A DNA stretch of 64,000 nucleotides from Macrotis lagotis (GCF_037893015.1 NC_133663.1:220499753-220563752), one strand, 5' to 3'. Positions 34,535 through 47,303 are shown, counted from the first letter of the stretch. The notes: generated by a model not told the origin, from the sequence alone. Numbers and translations are program-made.

Positions 34535-34844
34535 ACAAATCGGTGCAACACCATTATAGGAGACAAAAGACAACTGAGAGGATGATTAGACCTCCTTTGG
34601 ATAGTGATATTTTTGTTAAATCTTAATTCTAAGAAACTGAAGTGAATGGATGGGCTTCAGATTTGAAGGACAGATAGTACAAAGATATAGAGATAAGGAA
34701 GCAGTATCTCTCATTGTCTATAAAATAAATTTCAAAATCTTCATATTATATCCAAGGCTTTACACAATTTAATCACCATTTTCCTCTTTAAGGACTTACC
34801 AAAAAACTTCAGAAGAACATTTTATCCATTTTCATAAATCATAG

Positions 34845-35045
34845 GCTATTAAAGTTAGAGCCAGAAGACACTTTATGAGTCAATAAGTTTAGTGTATTAA
34901 TTTCTCAAATTAGGAAATTTAGGTCCAGAACAAGTTACCAAACTTTCCTAAGGTTACCAAGTGAGTAATTAATGTTTCTTGAATTTGAACCTAGGCCCTA
35001 TGTCTCCAAATTCAGAGCTCTTTCTCCTAAACCATGCTGTCCCCA
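34845..35045 (-). mobile_element. MIR/THER1-type SINE
   Basis: ATAGGCTATTAAAGTTAGAG, AAATTAGGAAATTTAGGTCC, TTTGAACCTAGGCCCTATGT and AACCATGCTGTCC are in the order expected for an antisense MIR-type copy. Confidence 0.65.
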
Positions 35046-35501
35046 AGCCTCATTTTTTTTGACTCTTCTACTTTGATTCTACTTTCCCTTCTTCCTATAG
35101 TGTTTTCTCCATTTCTCTCCAGTTATGTGAATTCTATTAATCCCCAAAAGGTCAAATTTAGTCACAAGTGAAATCTTATTTTCTTTCATGAAATTTTACC
35201 TTGTGATGCTATCACAATGATCTTTCTCTCCTCTGAATTCCAATAGAACTTTTAACGTCTATTTGACTCATTTGATGGTTGTTACATTGAACAGCATCTG
35301 AATGCATTCAATAAAGCTCTTTCTAGGAAGATTTGAAAACAACTCCTGCTTTTGACACTTACTGGCTAGATGACACTGGGCAAGGTATTTAACATTGCAG
35401 TGATCCAAGGAAGTTCTCAGGGTTGCAAATTGTAGGGAAGTTAATGATTTGCATGACTAGAAGGTTTTTCAGTGGAAATTATTTCTCTGTAAGTGCACAG
35501 A

Positions 35502-35735
35502 ATCCTGAACTTGGAAGTAGAAGGAATTCTCTCTAAGTTCAAAATTTGCTTCAGACACTTACTAGCTCTATTACCCTGGCCAAATCACTTTTCCCTGTTT
35601 GCCTCAGTTTCCTCATCTATAAAATGGCAATAGGAAAATTAAATAACAAACCTTTCCAATATCTTTGCCAAGGAAAACCCAAATGGTGTGAGGAAGAGTC
35701 AGTTATAACTGAAATGACTCAATAACAATAAATCA
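35502..35735 (+). mobile_element. Mar1-type CORE-SINE
   Basis: Sense copy: CTTCAGACACTTACTAGCTC, GCCTCAGTTTCCTCATCTAT, CCAATATCTTTGCCAAGGAA and the end ATAACTGAAATGACTCAATA with an ACAATAA tail. The tRNA-type head is partly lost. A short MIR-like piece also lies at about 35335-35415. Confidence 0.8.
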
Positions 35736-37039
35736 ATGAATTCATACATTTAGTCCAAAACAATATTCTATTTATTTTAGGTTTTGGCATCTCTTTAATT
35801 ACATTTCAAATATCTCAAAAGCAAGAATCATCTCTTATATTGCTTTTATGCCCTCAGTATTCCCTCACATATAATAGATACCAATGAGTGTTTACTGATT
35901 CATAGCTTTACCATATCATCAAACTACAGGGCTTAGCTGCCTTCAGTGACTAGAGGAAAACCAGAATATCCACTTAAGGGAATCTCCCTCCCCAGGTGGT
36001 AATCCTGTCTCTGTGTGAATCAGTGTGAATCACTGTAAACACTTGGATAGTTGATAGGAATCAGCTTATGGTGATCCTTGTTGTTTTATTTTGTTTTGAA
36101 CTGGAAGTGACTCTGGGGGAAAACTGTCTGCAAGTGAAGAATGATTCTAATTCCCTTTCCATTCAGGTACTCACCACATTCAGTAGTCATCAACTACCAA
36201 AAAAATGGAAACAGGCTCTCATCCTGCTCTTTTTTAGCATGAAGGCTAGTGACTATCCTGTCCCCTACACTCACTGCTGATTCAGGCAGAGGAAATTAAA
36301 GAGAATCATTGGTACAGTTGGACTGGTGGCCCAGACATACGCCTACACTTACTGCCAACTCTAAGAAAAGAAAAGAAGGAAGGAGACATGACTTGAGCTA
36401 CCAAAACCAAATATTGTCTTGGTAAATGCAAGCTCAGTGACCAGAAGGCTGTATTTAAAGGACATTAAACAACTTTCCAGGATTGTATGCATTTCAATGG
36501 AGGGACATCCTCTTATTTTACATTCAGTACTTCACAAAGGGAGGGATGAATCATCTTACAAGCAAATAATTAATTTACTCTGTTGTTTCCTAAATACTAC
36601 AAAATTATATGGAGAATAATATGATTTTACTGCATTTTGTATGACTAATAGAAAATATAGACATATTGTTGCAGTTACATATTGTAAAAAGCTAGAGTAA
36701 AGATATCTATTCCATAAGCTTAATTATTTCAGTTTAAAAAATTTTATATTTATAAATAGAAAATAATAATACAAATTAATTAAACAGATTAAGATGTATA
36801 AAGATCTATGTGTACAATGAAGGGGAAAAGGTATAGTTCATTCGATTGACTTCCATATTCTTCAGTGTTTTTTAATTCCATTTGGATCAAAATATGGTCT
36901 ACAAGATTTAATTTTTTTAATATGGATATTTAATGTAGACCAAATGTCAGTTGTGTTTGGTCAACAGAAAAAAATGGAACTATTTATTTTGCTTTACCAT
37001 AGTCAGTCAACTTAGAATCAGAGACTTAAGTTCATCTTC
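35736..37039. other. Mostly unique DNA with an L2 end
   Basis: An L2-like 3' end (CAAGAATCATCTCTTATATT to CACATATAATAGATACC, sense) occupies about 35800-35905. The rest to 37039 holds no named repeat. Frames of 66-70 codons at 36068-36280 and 36419-36619 show no domain. Confidence 0.4.
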
Positions 37040-37200
37040 AGGTGTCATCAAGTCTCAGCTGTGTCCCCATCATTTTATAGCTGAGAAAATTGAAGCCTAG
37101 AGTGTCCAAGTGACTCACTCAAGGTCACATGGAGAGCTGAACCAGGTTCCCAAGCTGAGCTCCTATGGTTCCAAATACACCATACTTTCAATTTTACAAC
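37040..37200 (-). mobile_element. MIR-type SINE
   Basis: CATTTTATAGCTGAGAAAAT, CAAGTGACTCACTCAAGGTC and AATACACCATACTTTC are the antisense of the MIR core and head. A further short piece of the same type (TATTTTATAAATGAGGAAAT) lies near 37245. Confidence 0.65.
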
Positions 37201-37532
37201 TGCCCATTTCTAAGATGCCTTAGAATTCATTTAAGTCAAACCCTTATTTTATAAATGAGGAAATGCTCAATCTTTGATTTGCCATCCATCATATAGCAGA
37301 CCCATGTAATTGTTAGTTTACAGCCTTAGAATAGGTTTTCTTTGTACAAAGTTAGCTGAATTATATAGTATAGAATCTGCAAACTTGGCATGATTCTAAT
37401 TGCACCTGAAGTCTCCATCTCAGAAAGTGATATACAGCATAAATCAGATTAGAAAACGCTCAGTCCCTAATCTTTGCATTTATTGAAACCTAGCTGTCTA
37501 GGCCTATATATTGTAATGTGGCCTTCATTTGA

Positions 37533-37691
37533 TTTTTTTTTAGGTTTTTTTTTGGTAAGGCAAATAGGGTTAAATGGGGCTTGCCCAAGGCCACACAGCT
37601 AGGTAATTATTAAATGTCTGAGGCCAGATTTGAACCCAGGTACTCCTGACTCCAGGGCTGGTGCTCTACCCACTGCACCACCTAGCCACCC
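37533..37691 (-). mobile_element. tRNA-headed marsupial SINE with 11-bp TSD
   Basis: The TSD CCTTCATTTGA lies at 37522-37532 and 37692-37702. The copy is full length, from the reversed tail TTTTTTTTTAGGTTTTTTTT to CACCACCTAGCCACC. Confidence 0.95.
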
Positions 37692-37702
37692 CCTTCATTT
37701 GA

Positions 37703-38689
37703 ATTCTAATAAATGAATTGTGACCATAAAGATCAATGTATTCCACTGGCTAAGTTTCTAAGTCATGGTAAATAATATAATAATGATTATGATTGCTTTG
37801 AGATAAACCTTTGAAATCAACATATTTTTTTATTTTTATTTGGATTATTTTTCTACTACACCATATATTTGCCTTCATGAATATTCCCCCTTAATGACCC
37901 CTAATTTCTCCCTTAATAACATGTTTTGATATTGTTGTTCTACTGGTGTTGTTTTACAACTGCCAGAACTGCAATGCAACAGCCTCTTAAGAGGAAGCCT
38001 AAATTGGGGTCTCTCTCAGAGAAGATTTGAAAGGAACACAAAAGAACAGAGTAGACTGCAATGCCACAAATATGGAACTTTGAAGAATTAGAACAAAGAA
38101 TATCATTAAAGAAGATAAGACCATCACATGTTGAGTGAGGAATAACAACTGCATAACCCATGTTTTGTTGATGTCAAGAGAAAAAGATAACTTCAGATTA
38201 TCATGTCATTCATAATGGTAGACAATTGAGAGGCAAAGGGCAAGAATCTCACAGGATGGTTAGACTTAGATGGGCATTTGTGCCAGATGGTCAGTGATGT
38301 TAGGATTTGCAGCATTGGTAGTATTGATGAGAACACAGATTAATTGAGTATTTGGGGACTAGGAATATTTGTATTTCAAAATGAAGTCATCTTCATAAAA
38401 ACAGAAAACATACTAAAAGGAAATTAAATTAATTTATTTTTAAAAGTATTTTTAACTTTTTTTTCTGTCCCTTTTGTAACTTCAAATGTACCATCCTCTG
38501 TATAACATATGCATATTTTTATCATGCCTATTTTCAGGAATTCTAATGAGAATCAAATCAATATTTTCATAGTGGATTAAGTTCTTGACTTTCGTATCTT
38601 TGGCTAGTAGAGAAGGAAAAATATCTGGTTATTATTCTATATTCATAAGAATCTAAATGAAGTTCCCTAATTTGTTTATAAATTTGCAG
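37703..38689. other. No gene or named repeat recognised
   Basis: A 73-codon minus-strand frame at 37940-38161 shows no domain and I do not call it a gene. Confidence 0.4.
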
Positions 38690-38830
38690 AGATAATGTAG
38701 TGTAATGGAATACTGAATTTCTAATCACAAAGACCTAAATTTAAATATCAACCTTGAAATTTATTAACTGTGTTACTATAGGCAAGTCATATATGTCTTG
38801 GAAATAATTAATGAGATAATTTTGAGTCTC
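38690..38830 (+). mobile_element. MIR-type SINE, diverged
   Basis: TGTAGTGTAATGGAATACTG, TTATTAACTGTGTTACTATA and GGCAAGTCATATATG follow the MIR order (head, ...CTGTGTGACCTTGGGCAAGTCA...). Confidence 0.6.
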
Positions 38831-38944
38831 AAATTGAAAATGTGTATGTAAATATGTACATTTGTATAGGTACATATGTACATGGCAAGAGAGAAAAAAG
38901 AGGAACATTTTAAAGCACTGTGAAATTGTTGTTTGAGGGGATGA

Positions 38945-39262
38945 TGATGATATTGTTTTGTCCTTTGTTCTCAAAGAAGACCATGTCAATGGAGAGCTGA
39001 TGCCATGACTAACATGTCAATTGGATTTAAGTGACAGGGTGCTGTGCTGAATCAACAGTTTCACTTTCTCCTCTGGAGCCGTCTGGGTCCAGCAGTCAGA
39101 TACCAGGATGATTGCAGATGGCCCTGGATATGAGGCAAATAGGATTAAGTAATTTGTCCAAGGTTACACAACTAGGACATATCAAGAGTCTGAGTTTGAA
39201 TTTGAACTCAGGTCCTCCCGATTCCAGGGCTTGTGCTCTATCCACTGTCCCATCCAGCTGCC
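38945..39262 (-). mobile_element. Second marsupial SINE family, full length
   Basis: Read on the + strand: TTGTTTTGTCCTTTGTTCTC, AAGAAGACCATGTCAATGGA, TCTGGAGCCGTCTGGGTCCA, then a MIR-like core (GGATTAAGTAATTTGTCCAA) and reversed head (CTATCCACTGTCCCATCCAG). It is about 320 bp, twice the length of the common SINE, because a unique 3' half is joined to the tRNA/MIR-like 5' half. Confidence 0.8.
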
Positions 39263-40061
39263 TTATTTGGAGGGATAGGATAACTGAAAATGTCCACATA
39301 AATTAATTGGACAGTGAAACTGAAAATCTGACTCAATCTTATCTAAACTAGTAACACCCTTTTTTAAAATAAAGTTTTACTTTTTTCATATCTGAACAGT
39401 ACCCCCATTTCACATTTAAATACACATTTAGAACATACTGTATCTATTCTTTGTTCTGCTAAATTGCTTTTGCCTAGTTGGTGTTCAACACATGTTAAAT
39501 ACAAGTAATTAAGATTATAGGGCCCTTAAGCAAAACTTTAAAGTTTTAGATTCCAAAGGGTTCTCATTAAAACCATATGACATAGCTTGGTATATAGAAT
39601 AATGTGTATGGCAAGGGACAGTCCACTTTAAATACATATTGCTTTTTTTAACTTAAATCTTTAGACTATTAACTTATGGAGATAAAGTATGACTCTAAAT
39701 TATCTAGCCTCTTCCCAGGTAATGTTGTTGTTTCTATTTTTAAATGAAACATTCTGGATCCATGGCTATGTCTTTTCTTCATTCAAATGTCCAGGAAAGG
39801 ATTTTCCAGTCTTCTTTAGAATCCCTTTCCACCGACTAATCTCATAAAACCATCCTTTATTCCAGAATGGCTGAAGTTCTTCCAGATGTAATCTAAGCCC
39901 ATTTACTTTTGGTCTGTCCCCAGAGAAGAACTGTTTTCCTTAACTGAGGTCATTATAAGGTTGATTTTTTCAGTCAAAAGCTCTCTTAATGAATAGATAA
40001 TCCAAAATATACCTTTATCTTCCCCTTTTAAGGAAAAACAATTTGATTTGATTTGTTTCCT
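39263..40061. other. No gene or named repeat recognised
   Basis: AT-rich DNA without identifiable features. Confidence 0.4.
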
Positions 40062-40214
40062 TTATTTTTTAGGATTTTGCAAGGCAAATGGGGTTAAGTG
40101 GCTTGCCCAAGGTCACACAGCTAGGTAATTATTAAGTGTGTGAGGCTGGATTTGAACTCAGGTACTCCTGACTCCAGGGCCGGTGCTCTATCCACTGGGC
40201 CACCTAGCCTCCCC
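40062..40214 (-). mobile_element. tRNA-headed marsupial SINE (WSINE1-like)
   Basis: Full length and near consensus: TTATTTTTTAGGATTTTGCA, GGCTTGCCCAAGGTCACACA, GGGCCACCTAGCCTCCCC. No exact TSD was found by eye. From 40215 to 41010 nothing else is recognised. Confidence 0.93.
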
Positions 40215-41010
40215 ATGTTTTCTTTTTTAATAGAAATCTCAACTCTCTAATTAATTATATATAGCACTAAATAGTCAATAAAATTTATACTATTGTAATA
40301 CATATTTTAATGTCACTGTCTTAGTTTACCAGTATGAGTCAATCATTTAGTCATTCCCTCATTAAGAAAAAAAATAATTAATGCAAGTTAGTATCAGAAT
40401 CATTAATGCTCATTTACTTAACCACTTGGCATTTATTTAATAACCAAAATATTGCCAATTTCCCCTTCCATTAGGAGCATGATAGACAGATGACAGATAG
40501 ATAAAGATATAGAAATAAATATACCCTTTCTTTTTGATATTTTGATGTGAGACATCATGAGCCATTTAATAAAAACTATTTGGTATCAAAGACCAACACA
40601 AAGACATGATTCACCTGATTCTGACAAAAGAGAAGTTAAAACTGGACTAACTTTTGAAGATCAGGTAATTTTTCAAATGTTAAGTCAAATGCTATTTCCT
40701 CCCATACCTACTTTCACTGGGAGAACTCTAAAGGTAGAGAGCAGCTACAGTCAAATATAGTTCATTCATTACATGGACATCTAACGCTAATCTTTGTCAT
40801 CTCCACTGAGAAATGGATTTATAAGAAGTATAAAAAATGGAGGGAAATGAATAATTACTTTAATGTGTGTCAAATATTAGGGAAATACAAGAATTATCCC
40901 TTCAACATATTATTCTAGAAATTAAATTTGAATATCCCATTTCATTATATTCACTAAATTCCATGGTACAAAAGAAATGCAAATCATCTCCTCAAGATTA
41001 AGTCAAATGA

Positions 41011-41158
41011 GGGGCAGCTAAGTGGCCCAGTGGATAGAGCACCGCCCCTGGAGTCAGTAGTACCTGAGTTCAAATCCAGCCTCATACACTTAATAATTAC
41101 CTAGCTGTGTGGCCTTGGGGCACACATTTGCCTTGCAAAAAAAAAAAACCTAAAAAAA
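41011..41158 (+). mobile_element. tRNA-headed marsupial SINE with imperfect TSD
   Basis: GGGGCAGCTAAGTGGCCCAG to CCTTGCAAAAAAAAAAAACC. It has lost part of the CAAGCCACTTAACCCC region. Flanks share GATTAAG(T/C)CAA (about 40997 and 41160), a TSD with one mismatch. Confidence 0.92.
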
Positions 41159-41159
41159 T

Positions 41160-43171
41160 GATTAAGCCAATTGTACTTCTTCATATTAGTATAAATTTTA
41201 CATTCCATTGAATATTAAAGACCTGCATAATCTTAATTAAAAACATAACTCAAAATCTTTCTTCTTTTTGGGTTCAATGTCAATCTAGATAAAATTCTAA
41301 TTTATTAGATGATTTTAAGCTATTGGTATGGAATTAATTTCATTTTCTATATGCAGATGCAGTAATCTAGTGATTTGTATAATTTAGTATTTGGGTTAGC
41401 ATGAATCTTTTTTCTTGTTGATTTGAAGCATAGAAGTAACAATTTTAAAAAAGTTTATCTTTTCTTTATAGTTCTCAGTGATAATTATTTTTAACTTCCT
41501 TTTATGTGCCTTTGGAAATACTATAGTATTGATACTTTTCATATTTTTGAAAACGAAAAGCAGTCTGACTAAACTGAGAGAGAATGGAAGGATAAAAGAA
41601 AGGTGTGTTGGTACAACTGTACATTGTCTGTGCTTCCATTTCTTCTCTATATTGACATTTGGAGTTCTTTTTGGAAATAATTCAGAACTGCAGCTACTGA
41701 TGTTTCCCAGTAAAATAAGATAAATACAAATCCTCCTAAAACTAGAATTTCTCTTTTTGCCATAGATGGGCAGACAAAAGGATTCTAAAATATTGCTTTT
41801 ATTCATGTAAGTGGTACAGTTTGGGAACCCATATACTTAACAGGATGTATGTGACTCACTGGGAACGATGGTGTTTATTTTTCACTAGGTCCATATGCCT
41901 TTTACCCATTGCTTTATAAGATCATAGAAATACAGATCTAGAATTGTAAGAAAAACATCAGAAATGCTCTAGTCCAAATCCCCTCTTTTAGAGCTTAAGA
42001 ATCAGGCAAGTAAATTATCTATCTTAAAACCATACATGTAAAGATCATTTCTAATTTATGATTTTCAACTAAAAACTTTGGTAGATGCAGGATTACAGTA
42101 ATAAAACCCCTTCAAATATCACCCTACATCATTCTTGTCTAATTTTTTTCCTATTAAGACTATACAACAGGGTTTCATAGTCTAGAACATGATCCAGAAG
42201 AAGACAGGCTAAAGGGGAAGATTTCCAAAAGTGCATCTGCTTGGGATCATGACTTTCTTATCTCTACAGAATTCCCATGAAAATATTCTTTACATTAATC
42301 AAAGCTATTTTTTAAAAATCCAAACAGGCAATGGTTTTCATAAACCTAGAGGAGTTAGATCTTTACTGTCATAAAATTGAAGTGTATAGAGAATATAATT
42401 ATTAATTATTATTATTATTATTATACTTATTAAATTTGAAGAAATAATTTACATCCTCACACTATATCCATTTAGAATAACATATTTTTTATGTTTATCT
42501 CAAAAGGCATAAGAAATTCTATTGTAAATGTCACTTCAGAGATAAGCTCATCAATCAATGGATTATGGTCATAAAGCAAGGAATTATGCAAGATTATAAA
42601 TGCCAAAATCTTTGACAAGATTGCAGTTGGTGTTGTGTAATGTCAATTTAATAAGCATTTTTAATCACCTAATATTTCCAAGGCATTATGATAGAGATAG
42701 GACAAAAGAACAATTTTCTACTGATACTGAAGTTCAAATAAATTGATATTCAAGCCCACTGACACAATTCTTATTCAAAGAAGATATTTTAATATGGCAA
42801 TTAACTAAGCCCTGGAATATTGTGAAACTTTCTCAAAAAAATCTGTTATCCTGATAAGATAAAAAAGATCCATCTAACCATGAATAATGGAAAAACCATA
42901 GGGATTTTTTAAAAAAGTATAAATCAGAATATATCTATTTGAAGTTAAAAAGGCAGTTGTAAAATTAGATCATCGGAATGAGAATTTTGAAAAAACTTTC
43001 TAGATCTGCAATGAACTAGATCACCTACAGAGTAGGATAGGGCCATCAGAAAGAATCATATTACTTTCTTGTTTTACCTGACACATTTAACTTAATTTCA
43101 ATAGTATTTATGGCAATGGACAGAGAAGAAAGAGCTAGACTCTAAGGCAGGAAAATTTCGATCTGAATATC
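41160..43171. other. Mostly unique DNA
   Basis: A THER1/MIR-type antisense fragment lies at about 41915-42050 (AGATCATAGAAATACAGATC, CTCTAGTCCAAATCCCCTCT), and an L2-like antisense start near 42640-42780 (AATAAGCATTTTTAATCACC). The rest shows no named repeat. The 136- and 81-codon frames at 41396-41806 overlap on opposite strands and have no known domain. Confidence 0.4.
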
Positions 43172-43223
43172 ATATATATATATACATATATATATATATA
43201 TGTATATATATGTATATATATAC

Positions 43224-43290
<67 letters not shown>
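43172..43290. repeat. (TA)n with TATACA variants
   Basis: About 120 bp of TA-rich repeat; the Y/I-rich frames on both strands here are artefacts of it. Confidence 0.95.
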
Positions 43291-43875
43291 TATGATTCTG
43301 TGTTCTTGGGCAGATCTTTTGATCTCCCAATGCTTACACAGTTCTCTACAACTAAAAGTTGCATAGTGTGCATTGAAAAAGAAAATTTTCTCACTGGAAG
43401 TTTCTCATTTAATAAAGCCTAACAGTTTCCCTATTTTCCTTCCCCTCTTTCCATAAATGAATCTTCATGTATTATATGCATATACATGGGAATATATGGG
43501 AACAAATGATGTGAGTAGATATATCTTAGTTTTTGAAATTCCATCACTTTGAGGAACTCCTTGTTTGAGAACTTCTACTCAGCACCCTTCTCCCAATCCC
43601 TTAGCAATTTCTCTAAAATGAGACCAGACAGAATCAGGACTTGAACCCTGGTCTCTTTTTCTTCAAGACTGGCCAAGTCATCACTAAATCTTGCTTTTTC
43701 TCAGTTAAGTAAAACTTTTGAACTTTGTAAACTTGGTGTTTATAAGTGAAAGTATTTTTAATATGCACATATATTTAAAGCATACTAATATATATATATA
43801 TATATTTTAAAAATTCCTTTGAGGTTATTAAATTTGCCTCCTATTTGTATTTTTGTCTCAAGTTTTGGGTTTTTG

Positions 43876-44112
43876 TTCTTCAGATTTATGAATCATGTCC
43901 AAATTTTGATGATCCCATTTGAGGTTTTCTTGGGGAAAATCTGGAGTGATTGGACATTTCCTTCTCCATCTCATTTTACAGACAGTGAAATGGAGCCAAA
44001 TAAGGTTAAATGACCTGTCCAGGGACACATAACTAATAAATGACTAAGGCTAGATTTGAACTCAAATCTTCCTCAATCCAGGCCTCATGCTCTATCCACT
44101 GTGCTAGCTGGC
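43876..44112 (-). mobile_element. Mar1-type CORE-SINE
   Basis: GATGATCCCATTTGAGGTTT, GACATTTCCTTCTCCATCTC, AATGACCTGTCCAGGGACAC and the reversed head TATCCACTGTGCTAGCTGGC are all present. Confidence 0.82.
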
Positions 44113-44689
44113 ATTTTCATAAAGTCCTAACCCTATTCCATATGTCCCAGTAGAAAGGAAGACTCATCTCAGTGAGATTTTGCTAGTTTCGTCCTATATA
44201 TATTTTTATCCCTACTTTACAGAATTGTAATTCCCTACAAACAATAGATGCTCAATAAATGTTTATCATTGATGATTAGCTTGATAAATTCCATCCTTAA
44301 ATGGTAAACAGTAAGTCAATTTATATTTCCCAAAAGACTTCTTAGAAAGTTTTTACAAGTCAGTCATAGTGATATGTACCTGCCTGGCAGAAGAGGTGAG
44401 AGGTTCTCTTGATATCACAAGTAACAAGGGCCTAAGCTAATTAGGGCAACTCCTTTGAGGAGGAGCCCCCTAGGTAGCCTAAGAAAGGGCAATGCAACCC
44501 AGCCTGCAAATGGAGTGGGTCAAAACTTCTGTGTCAATCTGTATTAGCATTGAGCCAATGAGTATGCCCTGTACTGGGTGAGATAAGTTGAACCAGTTTA
44601 AAAAGAAAAAACATTTAAAAGGGAACATACTCACATACTCTTCCCCCTCCACCACCACCACCACAACAAAAACAAGCAAAGAAAAAGAG

Positions 44690-44845
44690 GCAGTGTAATA
44701 CAGGGGCCTGGTTTCAAATCTTGATTCGGACACCAATTCCATGAAAAGAAAAAAATCACTTGGCTTCCCTGAGCCTCAGTTTCCTAACCTGAAAAATGTG
44801 GTTAATTGCTGTAGCATATATCTTTCCAACAATGGTGTAAAGGTT
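44690..44845 (+). mobile_element. MIR-type SINE
   Basis: GCAGTGTAATACAGGGGCCT, CTGAGCCTCAGTTTCCTAAC and CTGAAAAATGTGGTTAATTG follow MIR from head through core. Confidence 0.7.
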
Positions 44846-45920
44846 CAAATATATTATTTTCAAAGAAGATAATTATAATTTTAATAATTGATACTGAATT
44901 CTGACAGATATTATACATCAATACAGAGTACAAATCATCATATTAAAATGTGAATTCAATGATCTTAATGATCAATTTAATTAAAGGTTACACTGTATCT
45001 AACTTGGGCTTCTCTGGGCATGTCCAATTCTCCCAACTGGGAGATGCCCTTTAGAAACCTTTTGAACATGCCTAGTTCATCTAACATGGAGTATTGCAAC
45101 ATCCCCCCTTCATGTGGGTAGTGATAGCCTCTTTTTTTTGACTATCTAATCTTTAAACCTGAAAAGACTAGCTATTTGTCCTCTTTCTGCTTATATTTTC
45201 TCTTATCTTCTATAGTCAGAGGGTGAAGATCATCATTCACTTATAGCATGAGCACCATGAACTTAAAAGGGGAAGAGAAAAAGGATTGTCCTTTCCCCTC
45301 GCACTCTAATATTACCTAAACTCTAAGAAATGAATCTTGGAATGTTAGTTTTTATTCTGTGTTATGTCTTACCTCAATTTCAGTTGATAGTTTATAATTA
45401 TTTATACAAGACCTAGAAATCCAAACCATTCTGAGACTGAAGCCAGAACTGCAAGCTAGATGGTGTAGCTAGCACCTTAGCACTGAAGACTTAAGAAGTC
45501 AGAATGTCTGCTGCCATTTTGAACTTGGAATTGGGATGATGCTTTCTATAGGAATTAAGTTAAAATGAGAAACCAATACCCTTTCATCTGGCCCCAAATT
45601 TTGGTTTTACTGGAGGGGAAATTATTATGCCTCCTACATTATGGAAGAATATTTATGTTTGTGATTAAACCTTGAAGAAAATATTTTTGGTGAAAAAACT
45701 AATGTGAGTGTTAGTGGTTGGAATAGAGATGTAGGGCACCTACCTCTCTGTAACTAGTGGGGGGAGGGAAACACTATCAATGGGGACAAGAGTCATTTAA
45801 GGAGGGCCTGGACATAATTCAAACTGCCTTAAGGGTACAAGAGAAGCCTGGAAGAATGGAGAAATCCAACCTTCCTGATCTTCAGGCATGGAGGTCAGAG
45901 TAGAGTGTGTTTGTTTTTGT

Positions 45921-45928
<8 letters not shown>

Positions 45929-45972
<44 letters not shown>
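45929..45972. repeat. (GT)n microsatellite
   Basis: About 22 GT units preceded by interrupted GT/TTTG units from 45906. Confidence 0.95.
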
Positions 45973-45976
<4 letters not shown>

Positions 45977-46926
45977 TGAAACCTATATGTTGGAGGGTGC
46001 ATGACCCAAAGTCCGGTCACAGAGATCATTTCAAGTTGGACTCCAAGTCAAGCTCAAGCTTTCTAACCAAATTTGGTATAGCTTAAGTAGCACCCCGCTC
46101 CCATAAATACAGACAACATGAAAGGCCCACACCACATCAGAGTTTGGATAACACTTCATTTTACCAAACACAAATATAATATAACTTCCCTATTCTATAC
46201 TTATGGGGCAGGTGTTGACCTTCTACTAACAAGCTTGCTAAAGTAATGTTAACTGGCAAAGTATAGACCAACTGTGGTATTGGTATATACAGTGAGTTTT
46301 GAGGGAAAACACACTCTTTATATCTATTTTCCGAACTGGAGAGCAGGTCACAGCATATAGCAATTACTTTGAGGTTTTGTGTTTCACAAAAGGTGGATTC
46401 CAATTTCATTCCCACAACTCTTAGGAATGCAATAAGTTGTGGTCACAGTCTAGGAAGGCACAATTTAGCATTTCTCACCAATCAGGTTTTTAGCAAGTTA
46501 TTTAGTGGGTACAGAAACATTATGTTGCTTGCAACTTTTTATTAAAGCAGTTCAAGAATAAAATGAACTGGGATTCTGGCGGAAATACATCCAACAACAT
46601 GATCTTTTGAGGAGAAGATGAAGTAATTTTCTGTTTTCATGAATGACTCTGCAAGGAATGTCATTGCTTTCCATTTCCATTGCCTTTAATATCTAGCATT
46701 ACTCTTCAGTTCCAGAAAGTATAAACTTTTTTAACCTAAAATGTAAAGCTTTATCATGCATTCTAAGACAATTTCTCATGTGATCTATATTCTATTGACT
46801 ACATTAAGCTAAGAATTTGAACAACAAATAATACAAATAATTTTGAATATGTACCACAAAAGTACTTAAATTATAATTACAAATGCATTGATTCGCTTCT
46901 TCATCTGAGAATTCTTTTTTGTTGCT

Positions 46927-47068
46927 GTTTTGTGCAAGGCAATGGTTTTAAGCAACTTGTCCATGGTTACACAGCTAGGTAATTATTAAGTATCTGAGGT
47001 CGGATTTGAACTCAGGTCCTCCCGACTCCAGGATTGATGCTTTATTTACTACATCACCTAGCTGCCCC
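46927..47068 (-). mobile_element. tRNA-headed marsupial SINE with perfect 16-bp TSD
   Basis: The TSD TCATCTGAGAATTCTT lies at 46911-46926 and 47069-47084. The SINE body is more diverged than its TSD would suggest (GGTTTTAAGCAACTTGTCCA; TTTATTTACTACATCACC). Confidence 0.95.
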
Positions 47069-47109
47069 TCATCTGAGAATTCTTGCCTCAAGGATAAGTT
47101 TATGATAGA

Positions 47110-47303
47110 AGGGTAAGAGTATGAGTCAAAATTCTGGAGTTAGCGCTAGAAGACCCAGGTTCAAAAATTAAGCTTCTGTCACATAAACATACCATTATTC
47201 TGACCAAATAATCTAAGCTTTCTCAATCTCAATTTCCTTACCTATAAAATTAAAGGGCTCGTGCAGATGGTCTGTATGTCCCTTCCAATCTAAATCTATG
47301 AAT
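47110..47303 (+). mobile_element. MIR/THER1-type SINE
   Basis: AATTCTGGAGTTAGCGCTAG, CAATCTCAATTTCCTTACCT, then GGTCTGTATGTCCCTTCCAA and TCTAAATCTATGAATC, the typical 3' end of this SINE type. Confidence 0.7.

Larger units (their letters stand above)
44113..46910. other. Mostly unrecognised DNA with small repeats
   Basis: An L2-like end (AGATGCTCAATAAATGTTTA, sense, about 44210-44290), a MIR-type SINE (44690-44845) and a (GT)n run are present. The stretch 44340-44600 is higher in G+C and structured-looking (CTAATTAGGGCAACTCCTTT, GGAGGAGCCCCC) and could be an unnamed repeat. I see no gene. Confidence 0.4.

Noticed and set aside
41396-41806. 136-codon minus-strand frame
   Set aside because: Low-complexity, F/L/K-rich, overlapped by a frame on the other strand, no known domain and no gene signals; typical of AT-rich noncoding DNA.
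43142-43422. Tyrosine/isoleucine-rich frames on both strands
   Set aside because: Pure product of the (TA)n repeat.
44340-44600. Possible small structured RNA or unnamed repeat in a locally GC-richer stretch
   Set aside because: I compared it from memory with U1, U6, 7SK, 7SL and Y RNA and found no match; no promoter boxes are visible.
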